Below, in pieces: positions 25,540 through 33,957 of a stretch of 64,000 nt of DNA. Under the pieces are notes generated by a model. The model ran no database searches. It was not told the DNA's origin and saw only the letters and a list, made by a program, of their open reading frames with translations. The position numbers were made by a program, and so were the translations under genes. This stretch comes from Candidatus Methanoperedens sp. (lineage in GTDB: Archaea > Halobacteriota > Methanosarcinia > Methanosarcinales > Methanoperedenaceae): assembly GCA_028715885.1 (NCBI GenBank), contig JAQUQX010000006.1:1-64000 (forward strand), in the 5' to 3' direction. The first letter of the stretch is position 1. Every line of letters starts with the position of its first letter.

Positions 25540-25681
25540 TACTCAGACAGATTAAATGACAGTGGCTCACCTGTCCTGCAGAAGGGAAAAGTAATATGGC
25601 TTCTACCGTTGGTGATGCTTGGCAACTGATAGGGACTATTGTCTCATTCGATGTTCTTTATTATTCCAATTGGTTTGTATT

Positions 25682-26056
25682 TCAAGGAGTCGGTGATTCG
25701 TATTCACTCAAAACATTTCCAGATGAGTCTTTTATAATCATAGCAGAGTATTTTCCATCTTGAGTGAAATATTGCGTATAATACATTTGTTGTCCCGCCC
25801 CTGTATATTTTCCTTCAGATTCACACACCTGTTTGCCTTTATAGGTTGTCAATCCTTTTACCACAAACGTCAACTGACCACCGGCTGATGCTGCGTCCAC
25901 GTTGGCTGTAGTGCCAGCTTTGCACCACGCAGGTCCTATGCCAGTTCCTTCTTGTACCGTTACTTTTCCAGCTTCAGTTTGGATCTCGGTCTTAGGTCCT
26001 GTGCAACCTGCAACTATTGCTGAAACCATTATCATCAGAATCATAATTTTTTTCAT
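25682..26056 (-). CDS. Hypothetical lipoprotein
   Basis: 124 residues from ATG 26056 (the frame is open to 26080). The lipoprotein signal peptide is MKKIMILMIMVSAIVAGC with the cysteine at 18. The mature chain has a beta-rich pattern with two or more cysteines (AWCKAGTTANV; KQVCESEGKY), and a Tyr-rich segment. Similar small extracytoplasmic proteins are common in Methanosarcinales. No function is recognised. It stands alone, convergent with mutS. Confidence 0.7.
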   Translation of the reverse strand: MKKIMILMIMVSAIVAGCTGPKTEIQTEAGKVTVQEGTGIGPAWCKAGTTANVDAASAGGQLTFVVKGLTTYKGKQVCESEGKYTGAGQQMYYTQYFTQDGKYSAMIIKDSSGNVLSEYESPTP

Positions 26057-26300
26057 ATAATTGCCATCCTCATGTTTCACTCTTGGGAACTGTTGAATAA
26101 TTGAGTGCTACAATACTATAAAAAGGTTGTGAATTATAAATGTTTAATTATGACAATTTGTTCTATTTTTCAGATATATTACTGGCTTTTATGAACCTCT
26201 TCGCGAAACTCATGCAACTTTATGTGTTTTTTCAGAGATGTCCATGATGACCAACGCCTACAAGACGTCTTTGCCTTTTTATTTTCCACAAAGAGATTAT

Positions 26301-26308
26301 TTTATATA
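26301..26308 (+). promoter_or_regulatory. TATA box of the 45-residue basic protein gene
   Basis: TTTATATA centred about 28 nt before the ATG at 26333, which predicts a transcript that begins at or next to the start codon. Confidence 0.5.
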
Positions 26309-26332
26309 CTTTTACAAATAAGAATATAGGCT

Positions 26333-26470
26333 ATGGCAATGTCTAAAAAGATTATGGAAAGAAGAGAACGGGAACGCAAGGAAAAAATAGCAGAACTTGA
26401 AAAACTGGCATCATCTGGCAGCGGCGACGCCAAAAAGAAACTCGCCAAAGAAAAAAGAAAGATGAAATAA
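26333..26470 (+). CDS. 45-residue Lys/Arg/Glu-rich protein
   Basis: Reads MAMSKKIMERREREREK-like: starts MAMSKKIMERRERERKEKIA, continues ELEKLASSGSGDAKKKLAKE and ends KRKMK. The two charged helices are joined by a flexible SSGSGD linker. There is a well-placed TATA box but no ribosome-binding site, consistent with a leaderless message. It ends 2 nt before the convergent dphB stop. The composition suggests a nucleic acid- or ribosome-binding microprotein, but nothing is recognised. Confidence 0.55.
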   Translation: MAMSKKIMERRERERKEKIAELEKLASSGSGDAKKKLAKEKRKMK

Positions 26471-26472
26471 TC

Positions 26473-27261
26473 CTATTTTAGAATTTCAGGCGGGGCGCCG
26501 CACAATTTCACCAGCGCCTCAGCCTCAATAAAATGCAGGTTTGCTGGGATTACCAGAATATGCAGCGGTTTCCCAAAATCATGCTCTTTTAATTTTTCAA
26601 GATAATCCGCATGGACAACCGGGAAATCCGACCCGGCTCTTGCAATACCGACTGCCAGCGTATTTAAAAGCACGCCTTCCCCCCGAAGTCCTTCCATTTC
26701 TAAAAGAAGCGATGCTGCTTTTCCTATATCCATAAACCCCTTTTCCCTGTCAATATCAAGAAAAACTAGGGTATGCAGGTCGTTTCTCTTATTCATTTTG
26801 ACGGTATCGTACGGAGCCTCGGATATGACAGTTTTATCGCCGCGCTTGAACGGGAATGGAATCGTAGCAGATTTTCCGAACCTGTAATTCTGCAATCCGC
26901 TCAATCCACAGACTGCGGATGAAATCGAAGGCGCATGGATGATTGCCGTATCTATGCCCATATCCTTTGCACGCAGGTGCAGGTCTATGTGCGTGGTCGC
27001 CACCATGGCGTCCCCGCCTGTTAAGAATACCACGTTCTTTTCTTTAGCCCGGGATAACCATGCGGGGTTATGTTCAACTTCTTCTCTCGTAAGGACGCTC
27101 ACTTTCCTGCCGTAAAAATTCTCAATCTTTTCGATTGTGGTACCCATGAGGCTTGAAGTGTAGAATTCGGCATAGACGATATCGGCTTTCTTTACAGCTT
27201 CCAGTCCTTTTACAGTTATGTCTTTTTCATCGTACAATCCAAGACCGATAAACGTGAGCAT
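26473..27261 (-). CDS. dphB: Diphthine synthase
   Basis: 262 residues. The tetrapyrrole methylase-like fold is clear: LTFIGLGLYDEKDITVKGLE, VYAEFYTSSLMG, FLTGGDAMVATTHIDLHLRA, and HAPSISSAVCGLSGLQNYRF with the following GKSATIPFPF. DphB methylates the modified histidine of elongation factor 2 using S-adenosylmethionine, a step in diphthamide synthesis. Length and motifs are normal for archaea. Single gene, convergent with the small basic gene. Confidence 0.95.
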   Translation of the reverse strand: MLTFIGLGLYDEKDITVKGLEAVKKADIVYAEFYTSSLMGTTIEKIENFYGRKVSVLTREEVEHNPAWLSRAKEKNVVFLTGGDAMVATTHIDLHLRAKDMGIDTAIIHAPSISSAVCGLSGLQNYRFGKSATIPFPFKRGDKTVISEAPYDTVKMNKRNDLHTLVFLDIDREKGFMDIGKAASLLLEMEGLRGEGVLLNTLAVGIARAGSDFPVVHADYLEKLKEHDFGKPLHILVIPANLHFIEAEALVKLCGAPPEILK

Positions 27262-27337
27262 AACCCATTATACGTGACCTTTGTTTGTAAGTCTTGCCAT
27301 GGAAAGCTATAAACTCCATGTATGCTTTAATCAACAG

Positions 27338-27463
27338 ATGGAAATAAACCAAAAATTAAAAGATGCGGGTACTACAGCAGGTATCATTCTTGGATATATT
27401 ATAATCCTGATTGGATTTACAATTACTCTTTTATTACTGGAAACAATTTATTCAGAAATTTAA
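27338..27463 (+). CDS. 41-residue single-span membrane protein
   Basis: From ATG 27338 the chain is MEINQKLKDAGTTAGIILGY, then IIILIGFTITLLLLETIYSEI: a short charged head and one membrane helix of about 26 residues. The open frame extends back to 27281 but the added segment lacks regularity. It lies 23 nt upstream of trm5. Unrecognised. Confidence 0.4.
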   Translation: MEINQKLKDAGTTAGIILGYIIILIGFTITLLLLETIYSEI

Positions 27464-27486
27464 TGAAATAATTTTAAACTACAGAC

Positions 27487-28458
27487 ATGGAATCCCTGTG
27501 CATCAGAGTCGCTAAAAAAGCAGGTGAAAAGACAAGGCAGAAACTCATCGGGCTTGGCGCCATAAATAATAACCTGAAGATAAAATCCGATGGTGAAGAA
27601 CTTTTAATTCCAGTCGTCGCCCGGATTGAAGGATTTGGAAAAATAAGGATTTCGGATTTTGAAGCATTGGAAAAAGAAGAATCCTTCGCCGATGTACTGG
27701 GATACGCCCCTGCATTTGAGATTGTGGGAGACATTGCCATCATAGACCAGTACGAGAGCGATGCACAAAAGATTGCGGACATCCTGATACGCCAGAATAA
27801 AATAAAAACAGTCTTACAGGCTGCAAGCGCCGTTACAGGGGAATACAGGACGCGTGAGCTAACATTCCTTGCAGGCGAAAAACGAACAGAAACGCTGTAC
27901 AGGGAGAACGGGTGCAGGTACCTGCTTGATGCTGCAAGAGTATATTTCACCCCGAGGCTGGCTACCGAGAGGATGAGGATTGCAGACCAGGTAAAAAACG
28001 GCGATAAGGTTGTGGATATGTTCGCGGGCGTTGGACCTTTCAGTGTCCTGATCGCGAAAAAATCCCCCGGCGCGCATGTGATAGCCATAGATAAGAACCC
28101 CGATGCCATAAAATACCTGCGTGAAAATGTGAGGCTTAATAAAGTAAAAAATGTTGAGATAAGAGAAGGCGATGCAAGAGACGAAATTAAGGGGATTTCG
28201 GATGCTTGCCACGTTATTATGAACCTGCCCCACAGCGGTTTGGAGTTTCTGGACGCTGCTTTTACTGTGGTAAAAAAAGGCGGGATGATTCATTTATATG
28301 CCATTACGCATGAGGATGATTTATTTGACGGGATATGGAAGAAAATTGAAGAGAGCGCACACCAGGCAAATATCCGGGTAATCCCTATTGGTAGAAGGAT
28401 TGTAAGACCTTATGCCCCGTACCAGCATAATATTTGTATCGACTTCCGTGCACTATGA
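27487..28458 (+). CDS. trm5: tRNA (guanine37-N1)-methyltransferase Trm5
   Basis: 323 residues. N-terminal part with the DVLGYAPAFEIVGDIAIID block, central TRELTFLAGEKRTETLYREN, and a class I methylase core: VDMFAGVGPFSVLIAKKSP, IAIDKNPDAIKYL, and the catalytic NLPHSG motif. It methylates N1 of G37 in tRNA to prevent frameshifting, and in archaea may belong to the wyosine pathway. Length suits the Trm5b class. The small membrane-protein gene lies just upstream. Confidence 0.93.
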   Translation: MESLCIRVAKKAGEKTRQKLIGLGAINNNLKIKSDGEELLIPVVARIEGFGKIRISDFEALEKEESFADVLGYAPAFEIVGDIAIIDQYESDAQKIADILIRQNKIKTVLQAASAVTGEYRTRELTFLAGEKRTETLYRENGCRYLLDAARVYFTPRLATERMRIADQVKNGDKVVDMFAGVGPFSVLIAKKSPGAHVIAIDKNPDAIKYLRENVRLNKVKNVEIREGDARDEIKGISDACHVIMNLPHSGLEFLDAAFTVVKKGGMIHLYAITHEDDLFDGIWKKIEESAHQANIRVIPIGRRIVRPYAPYQHNICIDFRAL

Positions 28459-28572
28459 ACGCAAAATTCGCAATCACAAGTTATTTATTATATAATCTCT
28501 TTTAAGGTTTGCCTTCGCTTTTATAAAATAAGAACAACAAATCAAAAAATAACAATTATTGGAGAAGATTAA

Positions 28573-29031
28573 ATGGCAAGAATGCACACACGCAGGAAAG
28601 GGCAGGCAGGTTCCAAGAAACCTATCCGGACCGAGCCGCCCAAATGGTCGAATACAAACAAAGAAGAAATCGAGAATACAATACAGCAGCTTGCATCACA
28701 GGGTAAGAACTCAAGCGAGACTGGCATGATTTTAAGAGACCGCTACGGCGTCCCGGATGTTACGCTCGTGACAGGCAAGAAGATTGGCGCTATCATGAAA
28801 GAAAAGGGTGTGGCTCCAAAGGTCCCCGAAGATATCTATAACCTGATAGTAAATGTACTTGAACTTAAAAAGCATCTTGACAAAAACCCGAAGGATGTCC
28901 ATAATAAACGCTCTCTCAACAATATGGTATCAAAGATAAGGCGGCTTGAAAAATACTATCGCCGTGAAGGGGTTCTCCCGAAAGACTGGAAATATTCTAT
29001 CGAGAGAGCAGAGATGCTGATTTCAAGATAA
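28573..29031 (+). CDS. rps15p: 30S ribosomal protein S15p/S13e
   Basis: 152 residues, normal for the archaeal form with its N-terminal extension (MARMHTRRKGQAGSKKPIRT) and conserved WSNTNKEEIE, DRYGVPDV, HNKRSLNNMVSKIRRLEKYY and RREGVLPKDWKY blocks. A GGAG site precedes the ATG. It heads an operon with the RecJ-like gene (7 nt downstream) and pcc1, an arrangement conserved in euryarchaea. Confidence 0.97.
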   Translation: MARMHTRRKGQAGSKKPIRTEPPKWSNTNKEEIENTIQQLASQGKNSSETGMILRDRYGVPDVTLVTGKKIGAIMKEKGVAPKVPEDIYNLIVNVLELKKHLDKNPKDVHNKRSLNNMVSKIRRLEKYYRREGVLPKDWKYSIERAEMLISR

Positions 29032-29038
29032 AGTCCCG

Positions 29039-30355
29039 ATGAATGATGGAAAAGAAAGCCTTGTTGAACTTGAGGCTTTGAGTAAGCATGTAGCAGATGC
29101 AATAATAGAACATGACATTGTCAGGCTGATTTCCCATAACGATGCCGACGGGATATCAGCCGCTGGCGTCATGTGCAATGCGCTGCATAGAAGGGGGATA
29201 CTTTTCCAGGCTACCATTGTAAGCCAGTTTGACAGCTCCACCATCGAATTAATAGAAAAAACATCTGATGCGCCGGTTATCCTGTGCGATATGGGCAGCA
29301 GCCAGGTGGAACTTGCTTCGAAGATAAAAAACGCCATAATAATAGACCACCATAAACCCACTGGCAAATTGGAACACGCTCATTTTAACCCGCATCTTGC
29401 CGGTATTGACGGCTCGTCTTTTGTATGCGCATCATGCGGCGCATATATGGTAGCGCGGCAGATGGGTGATAACACCGACCTTGCAGGGCTTGCGCTGGCG
29501 GGGGCGATCGGGGATAAACAGGCTTTTGGCGGCGCGAATAAATTCATCATGGATGAAGCCATTGAAAAAAATGCTGTGACTGTTAAAAAAGGGCTAAGGC
29601 TGGGAGATGACCCGGTTGAAGAGTTGCTGGAGTATGGTGTCGAGCCTTATCTGGATATAACGGGTGATAAGGATAAAATCAAAGCGTTCCTTGATAAACT
29701 GGGAATTAAAGGGCGATTGGCAGAACTTTCGGAGGAACAATTGATACAGTTTTCTTCGGCAATCGTGTTGAAACTCGCAAAGCAAAACCCGCATGCCATA
29801 GATTCATTAATCGGCGAGAGCTACATCCTGAACAACGAAGTCGTACCCAGTATCTATGATTTCGTGAATATCATGAACGCATGCGGAAAGGATGAAAAAT
29901 CCGGCATTGCCCTTGCGCTGTGCATGAGGGACGCTTCTTCTGTTGATGAAGCCCGGGCAATTACCCGGGAAAACCAGCGCACGTTAATAAGCACAATCAA
30001 GAAAGCGCAGGCACAGGTTAAGCCGGCGCGGAATTTCAGGTATGTACTTCTCGATGATTCAAGCGGCACAGGCATAATCGCGGGTACCATGACCCGTTAC
30101 CTGTATCCTGATAAACCCTTCATTACGCTGAATGAGGTTGAGGAACAGATACGGGTTTCAGCGCGCGGGACAAGGAAACTGGTATCGGCTGGGCTTGACC
30201 TTGCGGCGGCGATGCGCGAGGCTTCTGTTTCGGTCGGTGGCATGGGCGGAGGTCATGACGTTGCGGCAGGCGCTACCATACCCAAAGGCACTGCTATGAA
30301 ATTCATTGATGTTGTGGACTCTATTATCGAGAAGCAGTTGAAGGTAAAGGCATGA
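29039..30355 (+). CDS. DHH/DHHA1 phosphoesterase, archaeal RecJ-like nuclease
   Basis: 438 residues. DHH domain motifs: SHNDADGISAAGVM (motif I), PVILCDMGSSQVE, and IIDHHKPTG with the DHH triad; C-terminal DHHA1 domain with GTGIIAGTMTRY and the glycine-rich GGMGGGHDVAAGATIP. Archaeal relatives are RecJ-like single-strand nucleases, some of which bind GINS in the replisome. Its position between rps15p and pcc1 is the usual euryarchaeal one. The gene overlaps pcc1 by 4 nt. Confidence 0.9.
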   Translation: MNDGKESLVELEALSKHVADAIIEHDIVRLISHNDADGISAAGVMCNALHRRGILFQATIVSQFDSSTIELIEKTSDAPVILCDMGSSQVELASKIKNAIIIDHHKPTGKLEHAHFNPHLAGIDGSSFVCASCGAYMVARQMGDNTDLAGLALAGAIGDKQAFGGANKFIMDEAIEKNAVTVKKGLRLGDDPVEELLEYGVEPYLDITGDKDKIKAFLDKLGIKGRLAELSEEQLIQFSSAIVLKLAKQNPHAIDSLIGESYILNNEVVPSIYDFVNIMNACGKDEKSGIALALCMRDASSVDEARAITRENQRTLISTIKKAQAQVKPARNFRYVLLDDSSGTGIIAGTMTRYLYPDKPFITLNEVEEQIRVSARGTRKLVSAGLDLAAAMREASVSVGGMGGGHDVAAGATIPKGTAMKFIDVVDSIIEKQLKVKA

Positions 30356-30579
30356 AGATTAAAGGGAGATTGACTTTCAAAGGCGAGGATGCGGGTGAGC
30401 TTGCCGGGATTATTGCCCGGTCGCTGGCGCCGGATAATGTTTCAGGGATGGAAACCATTGTTGAGGATGATTCGGTTACGGTGATATTCAAGGGGGATAA
30501 GGTCGGGACGATACTTGCTTCTGTAGATGATTATCTCATGAATGCGAAGATAGCGGGCGATATGCTCGATATGAAGTGA
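30352..30579 (+). CDS. pcc1: KEOPS complex subunit Pcc1
   Basis: 75 residues: GRLTFKGEDAGELAGIIARS, LAPDNVSGMETIVEDDSVTV, and a helix SVDDYLMNAKIAGDMLD. Pcc1 is the dimerising platform of KEOPS, which makes t6A37 in tRNA. Overlap of 4 nt with the RecJ-like gene indicates translational coupling. Confidence 0.9.
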   Translation: MKIKGRLTFKGEDAGELAGIIARSLAPDNVSGMETIVEDDSVTVIFKGDKVGTILASVDDYLMNAKIAGDMLDMK

Positions 30580-30584
30580 ATATT

Positions 30585-30750
30585 ATGAAATTCAAGAGAT
30601 ATGAAGCAAAAGATGAGGATGAGCTTCTTAAACTTATTGATGATGAATCCTGACAAATCAAAAGGCTGGGAAGGTACTATTGATGCGCATTTGAGGTTTG
30701 TTCGCTATCCGAAGAAGTTTAAGGGTAAAGTTCGTGCAGTAAATAAGTGA
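30585..30750 (+). pseudogene. Possible frameshifted remnant of a small gene
   Basis: ATG 30585 starts a 22-codon frame (MKFKRYEAKDEDELLKLIDD) that stops at 30653. A second frame shifted by one base continues with DKSKGWEGTIDAHLRFVRYP and ends at 30750. Removing one base near 30651 would join them into a 54-residue charged protein. Alternatively ATG 30643 begins an independent 35-residue peptide. Nothing is recognised. It could equally be non-coding sequence. Confidence 0.3.
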
Positions 30751-30772
30751 TTTTCTTTTTTTGGCTCAGTCG

Positions 30773-31108
30773 TTACAGAGATTGAAGTATCTTCTCCAGC
30801 GCATCAATCAGCGGCTGCAGGTCATTACGAACTGTTTCCCAGACGATTGCCAGATCAATATCATCATATTCATGAATCATGATATTACGCATACTGACCA
30901 TGTCGCTCCATGGGAGGTCTGGATGAGCTGCTCGTGTTTCTTCTGAGATTCGCCGCGCTGCTTCTCCTATTATCTCAAGGCGCCGGATGATGGCATCCTG
31001 ACACTGGAGGTCTCCGAAAAATTCTCCTCTGGTTTTATCGCCAATATATTCAAGAGCCAGCTTTGCAGCTTCCAGAATGTCAAGCAGGTATTCCCTATCA
31101 CGTTGCAT
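30773..31108 (-). CDS. HepT-like RNase toxin (DUF86)
   Basis: 111 residues. The four-helix HEPN fold has the DUF86 pattern YLLDILEAAKLALEYIG, AIIRRLEIIGEAARRIS, PWSDMVSMRNIMIHEYDDID. RNIMIHEY supplies the catalytic R-X4-H-X-Y motif of HEPN RNases. It overlaps the nucleotidyltransferase gene by 11 nt; MntA-type partners neutralise HepT by adding AMP to the motif tyrosine. The module stands between the pcc1 operon and an AT-rich membrane protein gene. Confidence 0.88.
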   Translation of the reverse strand: MQRDREYLLDILEAAKLALEYIGDKTRGEFFGDLQCQDAIIRRLEIIGEAARRISEETRAAHPDLPWSDMVSMRNIMIHEYDDIDLAIVWETVRNDLQPLIDALEKILQSL

Positions 31109-31412
31109 AGACAGCCTCTGCTGAATTTATAATGGCATTTCGGCGGATATAATTCCGGCTGGATTCTATACCCCTGCGGCTGACTATGTCAACATCGCGC
31201 CCCAATATCTGTTTAAGTTCATTTTCCATATGGACTAAATCAAATAATGTATGTTTTGCGTCCTCGCTGAAGGTGACAAGCACGTCAATGTCGCTGTCAG
31301 GGCGAAAATCTTCACGAAGCACAGAGCCGAAAAGGGAGAACTCACGTATCTTCCACTTTTTGCAAAATTTGGCTATCTTTTCTTTGGGAAGTTCGATATG
31401 CGGTTTGACCAT
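31098..31412 (-). CDS. MntA-like minimal nucleotidyltransferase antitoxin
   Basis: 104 residues from ATG 31412 (the frame is open to 31421). The Pol-beta superfamily motif is FSLFGSVLREDFRPDSDIDV: GS followed by DxD. The DIVSRRGIESSRNYIRRNAI tail is typical of MNT domains. It should be the AMP-transferase antitoxin for the HepT toxin encoded next, which it overlaps by 11 nt. Confidence 0.88.
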   Translation of the reverse strand: MVKPHIELPKEKIAKFCKKWKIREFSLFGSVLREDFRPDSDIDVLVTFSEDAKHTLFDLVHMENELKQILGRDVDIVSRRGIESSRNYIRRNAIINSAEAVYAT

Positions 31413-31514
31413 CACTGCCACCTCACTGTATAGTTTATCTTTTACCTTTTCATGTTTACTACTTTTTTACAGTCCAACAATTTCTATTTTCTAAGTTATC
31501 ATTGCAACTGATTT

Positions 31515-32417
31515 CTATCGACCTCTTTCACGGGCGATGAACAAATCAATCTTACTAAAAGCTGCTGCGGTTAAGGCCCCACTGACCAACATAGCTGTAG
31601 TAAACGATTGTTGCCCTATCCCATAATACATCAAAATTTGAGACAAGATTATAAAAATAGTTCCAAAAACAATTCCTAAAAAAATTAAAATTTTTAAATT
31701 GTAATGTAGTTTGCTCCATTTTTCTTTGACGTATTCGGATAAGGATTTAGTAAAGGGTTTCTCTGATATGTCTTTTAGTTCTTCTGATATTTTATTGGCA
31801 ATATCAACATGAGACTGGGTTAAACTTGAACTCTCTTTGTGGATTATGTTGGCTAATGATATGAGATTTGATGATATAAACTCCCGTTCAGTAATGAATG
31901 GTTCTGAGGACATACCATTGAGTTTATTCATCAGCATTTCATCTATATCCTCTCTGCTGTATAGATGATTTAAACGTAGAATTATAATGTATAATTTATC
32001 TAAAAACGCTACAATATTATCGGTAAAGTATTTTGCACGCAAATCACCTTCTCCTGCTCCAAGAATATTTGATATTTGTTTACTGCAATTCTTGATATAT
32101 TTTTTATTTCTTTTAAGATAGTGGTCATCAAGCTCAAATTCTGGAAGTTCATTGCCAATTTGATATAGATAATAAGCTAAATAATCTGGGTGCTTTGGAG
32201 AATCTAAAGCGCCGATTAATGCAATAAAGACTAATAGAAGTGAAATGAAACCTATTATATTGTCACCAGTTATTCCCAGAATAAGCGATATGTTCTTTGA
32301 AAAATAAAAAACAAATATCGAAAGTAATAAGATAATTGTCCACACAATTTTTTTATAAAAGTAGTTTGTTAGGTCTTGCTCTATTCCCTTTACCCAATTA
32401 CTTTTTTCTTGTACCAT
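31515..32417 (-). CDS. Hypothetical membrane protein with helical cytoplasmic domain
   Basis: 300 residues, unrecognised. Two membrane helices near 25-45 and 52-72, a central helical soluble region of about 160 residues (GEGDLRAKYFTDNIVAFLDK and following), and two more helices near 240-290. The codon use is AT-rich compared with proA just beyond, like the other suspected imports in this window. It adjoins the HepT/MntA pair, so it may belong to the same acquired island; whether it acts with them is unknown. Confidence 0.6.
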   Translation of the reverse strand: MVQEKSNWVKGIEQDLTNYFYKKIVWTIILLLSIFVFYFSKNISLILGITGDNIIGFISLLLVFIALIGALDSPKHPDYLAYYLYQIGNELPEFELDDHYLKRNKKYIKNCSKQISNILGAGEGDLRAKYFTDNIVAFLDKLYIIILRLNHLYSREDIDEMLMNKLNGMSSEPFITEREFISSNLISLANIIHKESSSLTQSHVDIANKISEELKDISEKPFTKSLSEYVKEKWSKLHYNLKILIFLGIVFGTIFIILSQILMYYGIGQQSFTTAMLVSGALTAAAFSKIDLFIARERGR

Positions 32418-32600
32418 ATTATCCTTTTGCAGGAATAAAAAGCTTTAATGATTCATAAGGCTATCGTTAGCATATAAATTTCAACTAAATGAAGATTAAG
32501 ATAAAAAGTCAGAATACGACTAAAAAACCATATCTTTAATAAGTTAAATGAGGTAAAATGAGCTACTGTGCAAATTATATACCATAAACCATTCACAATT

Positions 32601-33956
32601 ATGTCCACCCCACTCCTCACCAAAGTAACCCTCGCAAAAAGCGCCTCCATCACCTTAGCCAGCGTGCCCGGCTCCGTAAAGGACAGAGTCCTCGCAGCGA
32701 TGGCGCAGGCTCTTGATTCAAACAGGAAAACAATAATATCAGCCAATAAAAAAGACATTGCAGCGGCAGAGAAACTTGTAGAAGCGGGCAAACTCTCAAA
32801 ATCGCTCGCCAAAAGGCTGAAAGTGGACGACACAAAAATAGACGAAATGATAGCAGGCATAAAAGACGTCATCAAATTCGAAGACCCGGTTGGAAAAACG
32901 CTCTCGGCGCTTGAATTAGACAGCGGTCTTGAACTCTTCCAGGTAAGCTGCCCCATAGGATTAATCGGCGTAATCTTCGAATCCCGCCCCGACGTTGTCC
33001 CGCAGATTATGGCGCTGTGCTTAAAGAGCGGCAATGCAACCATCTTCAAAGGCGGAAGCGAGGCTGCACACTCAAACCGGGCTATCTTTGACGTGCTTGT
33101 CAATGCCATCGAGAGCACAAAAGGCATGCCGCGGGACGCATTCGCGCTCATGGAAACGAGGGAAGAAGTCAACGAGATGCTGAAACTCGATGAGCACATA
33201 AACCTCATAATTCCCAGGGGCTCAAACGAGTTTGTGAAATACATACAGGATAACACGCGGATTCCCGTGCTGGGTCACTCCGCAGGCATCTGCCATGTGT
33301 ATGTGGATAGCAAAGCAGACCAGACAAAAGCGCTCGATGTATGCTACGATGCCAAGGTGCAGTATCCCGCGGTCTGCAATGCCATGGAAACCATGCTTGT
33401 GCATAAGGATATTGCAGGAGAATTCCTCCCGGATATTGGTAAAAAATACAACGAGGCAGGCGTAGAGCTTCGGTGCGATGAACGCTCATTTGAACTGCTG
33501 GCAAATATGGGATTCTTAAAAGCCGTGATTCATGCAACCGAAGACGATTGGAGAACAGAATATAACGACCTTATCCTCTCCATAAAAATAGTGGATTCAC
33601 TGGATGAGGGCATAGACCATATCAACAAATACGGCTCACATCATACAGATGCCATTGTGACTGAGGATAAAAGAAATGCCGCAAAGTTCATCGACCTTGT
33701 GGACTCATCCAGCGTGATGTGGAACGCATCCACGCGCTTTGCCGACGGGTTCAGGTACGGGAAAGGCGCGGAAGTCGGCATCAGCACAAATAAAATCCAT
33801 GCCCGCGGACCCGTGGGGATGGAAGGACTCCTGATTTACAAATATGTGCTTATGGGAAAAGGGCATAAAGTTGCGGATTATGTTGGAAAGAACGCAAGGA
33901 AATATACGCATAAAAAGCTAAATGCAAGCCTTGCAGATAAAATGGCTAGGAATTGA
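32601..33956 (+). CDS. proA: Glutamate-5-semialdehyde dehydrogenase (gamma-glutamyl phosphate reductase)
   Basis: 451 residues from ATG 32601 (frame open to 32568). Aldehyde dehydrogenase fold with PIGLIGVIFESRPDVVPQIM, the NATIFKGGSEAAHSN block, catalytic cysteine in YPAVCNAMETMLVH, and SSSVMWNASTRFADGFRYG. It reduces gamma-glutamyl phosphate in proline synthesis. proB starts 1 nt after its stop, so the two enzymes are coupled, in the order opposite to the usual bacterial proBA. No proC is seen nearby. Confidence 0.95.
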   Translation: MSTPLLTKVTLAKSASITLASVPGSVKDRVLAAMAQALDSNRKTIISANKKDIAAAEKLVEAGKLSKSLAKRLKVDDTKIDEMIAGIKDVIKFEDPVGKTLSALELDSGLELFQVSCPIGLIGVIFESRPDVVPQIMALCLKSGNATIFKGGSEAAHSNRAIFDVLVNAIESTKGMPRDAFALMETREEVNEMLKLDEHINLIIPRGSNEFVKYIQDNTRIPVLGHSAGICHVYVDSKADQTKALDVCYDAKVQYPAVCNAMETMLVHKDIAGEFLPDIGKKYNEAGVELRCDERSFELLANMGFLKAVIHATEDDWRTEYNDLILSIKIVDSLDEGIDHINKYGSHHTDAIVTEDKRNAAKFIDLVDSSSVMWNASTRFADGFRYGKGAEVGISTNKIHARGPVGMEGLLIYKYVLMGKGHKVADYVGKNARKYTHKKLNASLADKMARN

Positions 33957-33957
33957 G

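Noticed and set aside
30636-30660. Possible C/D box RNA (TGATGA followed by CTGA)
   Set aside because: The two boxes are too close to hold a guide sequence and no second box pair with correct spacing follows.
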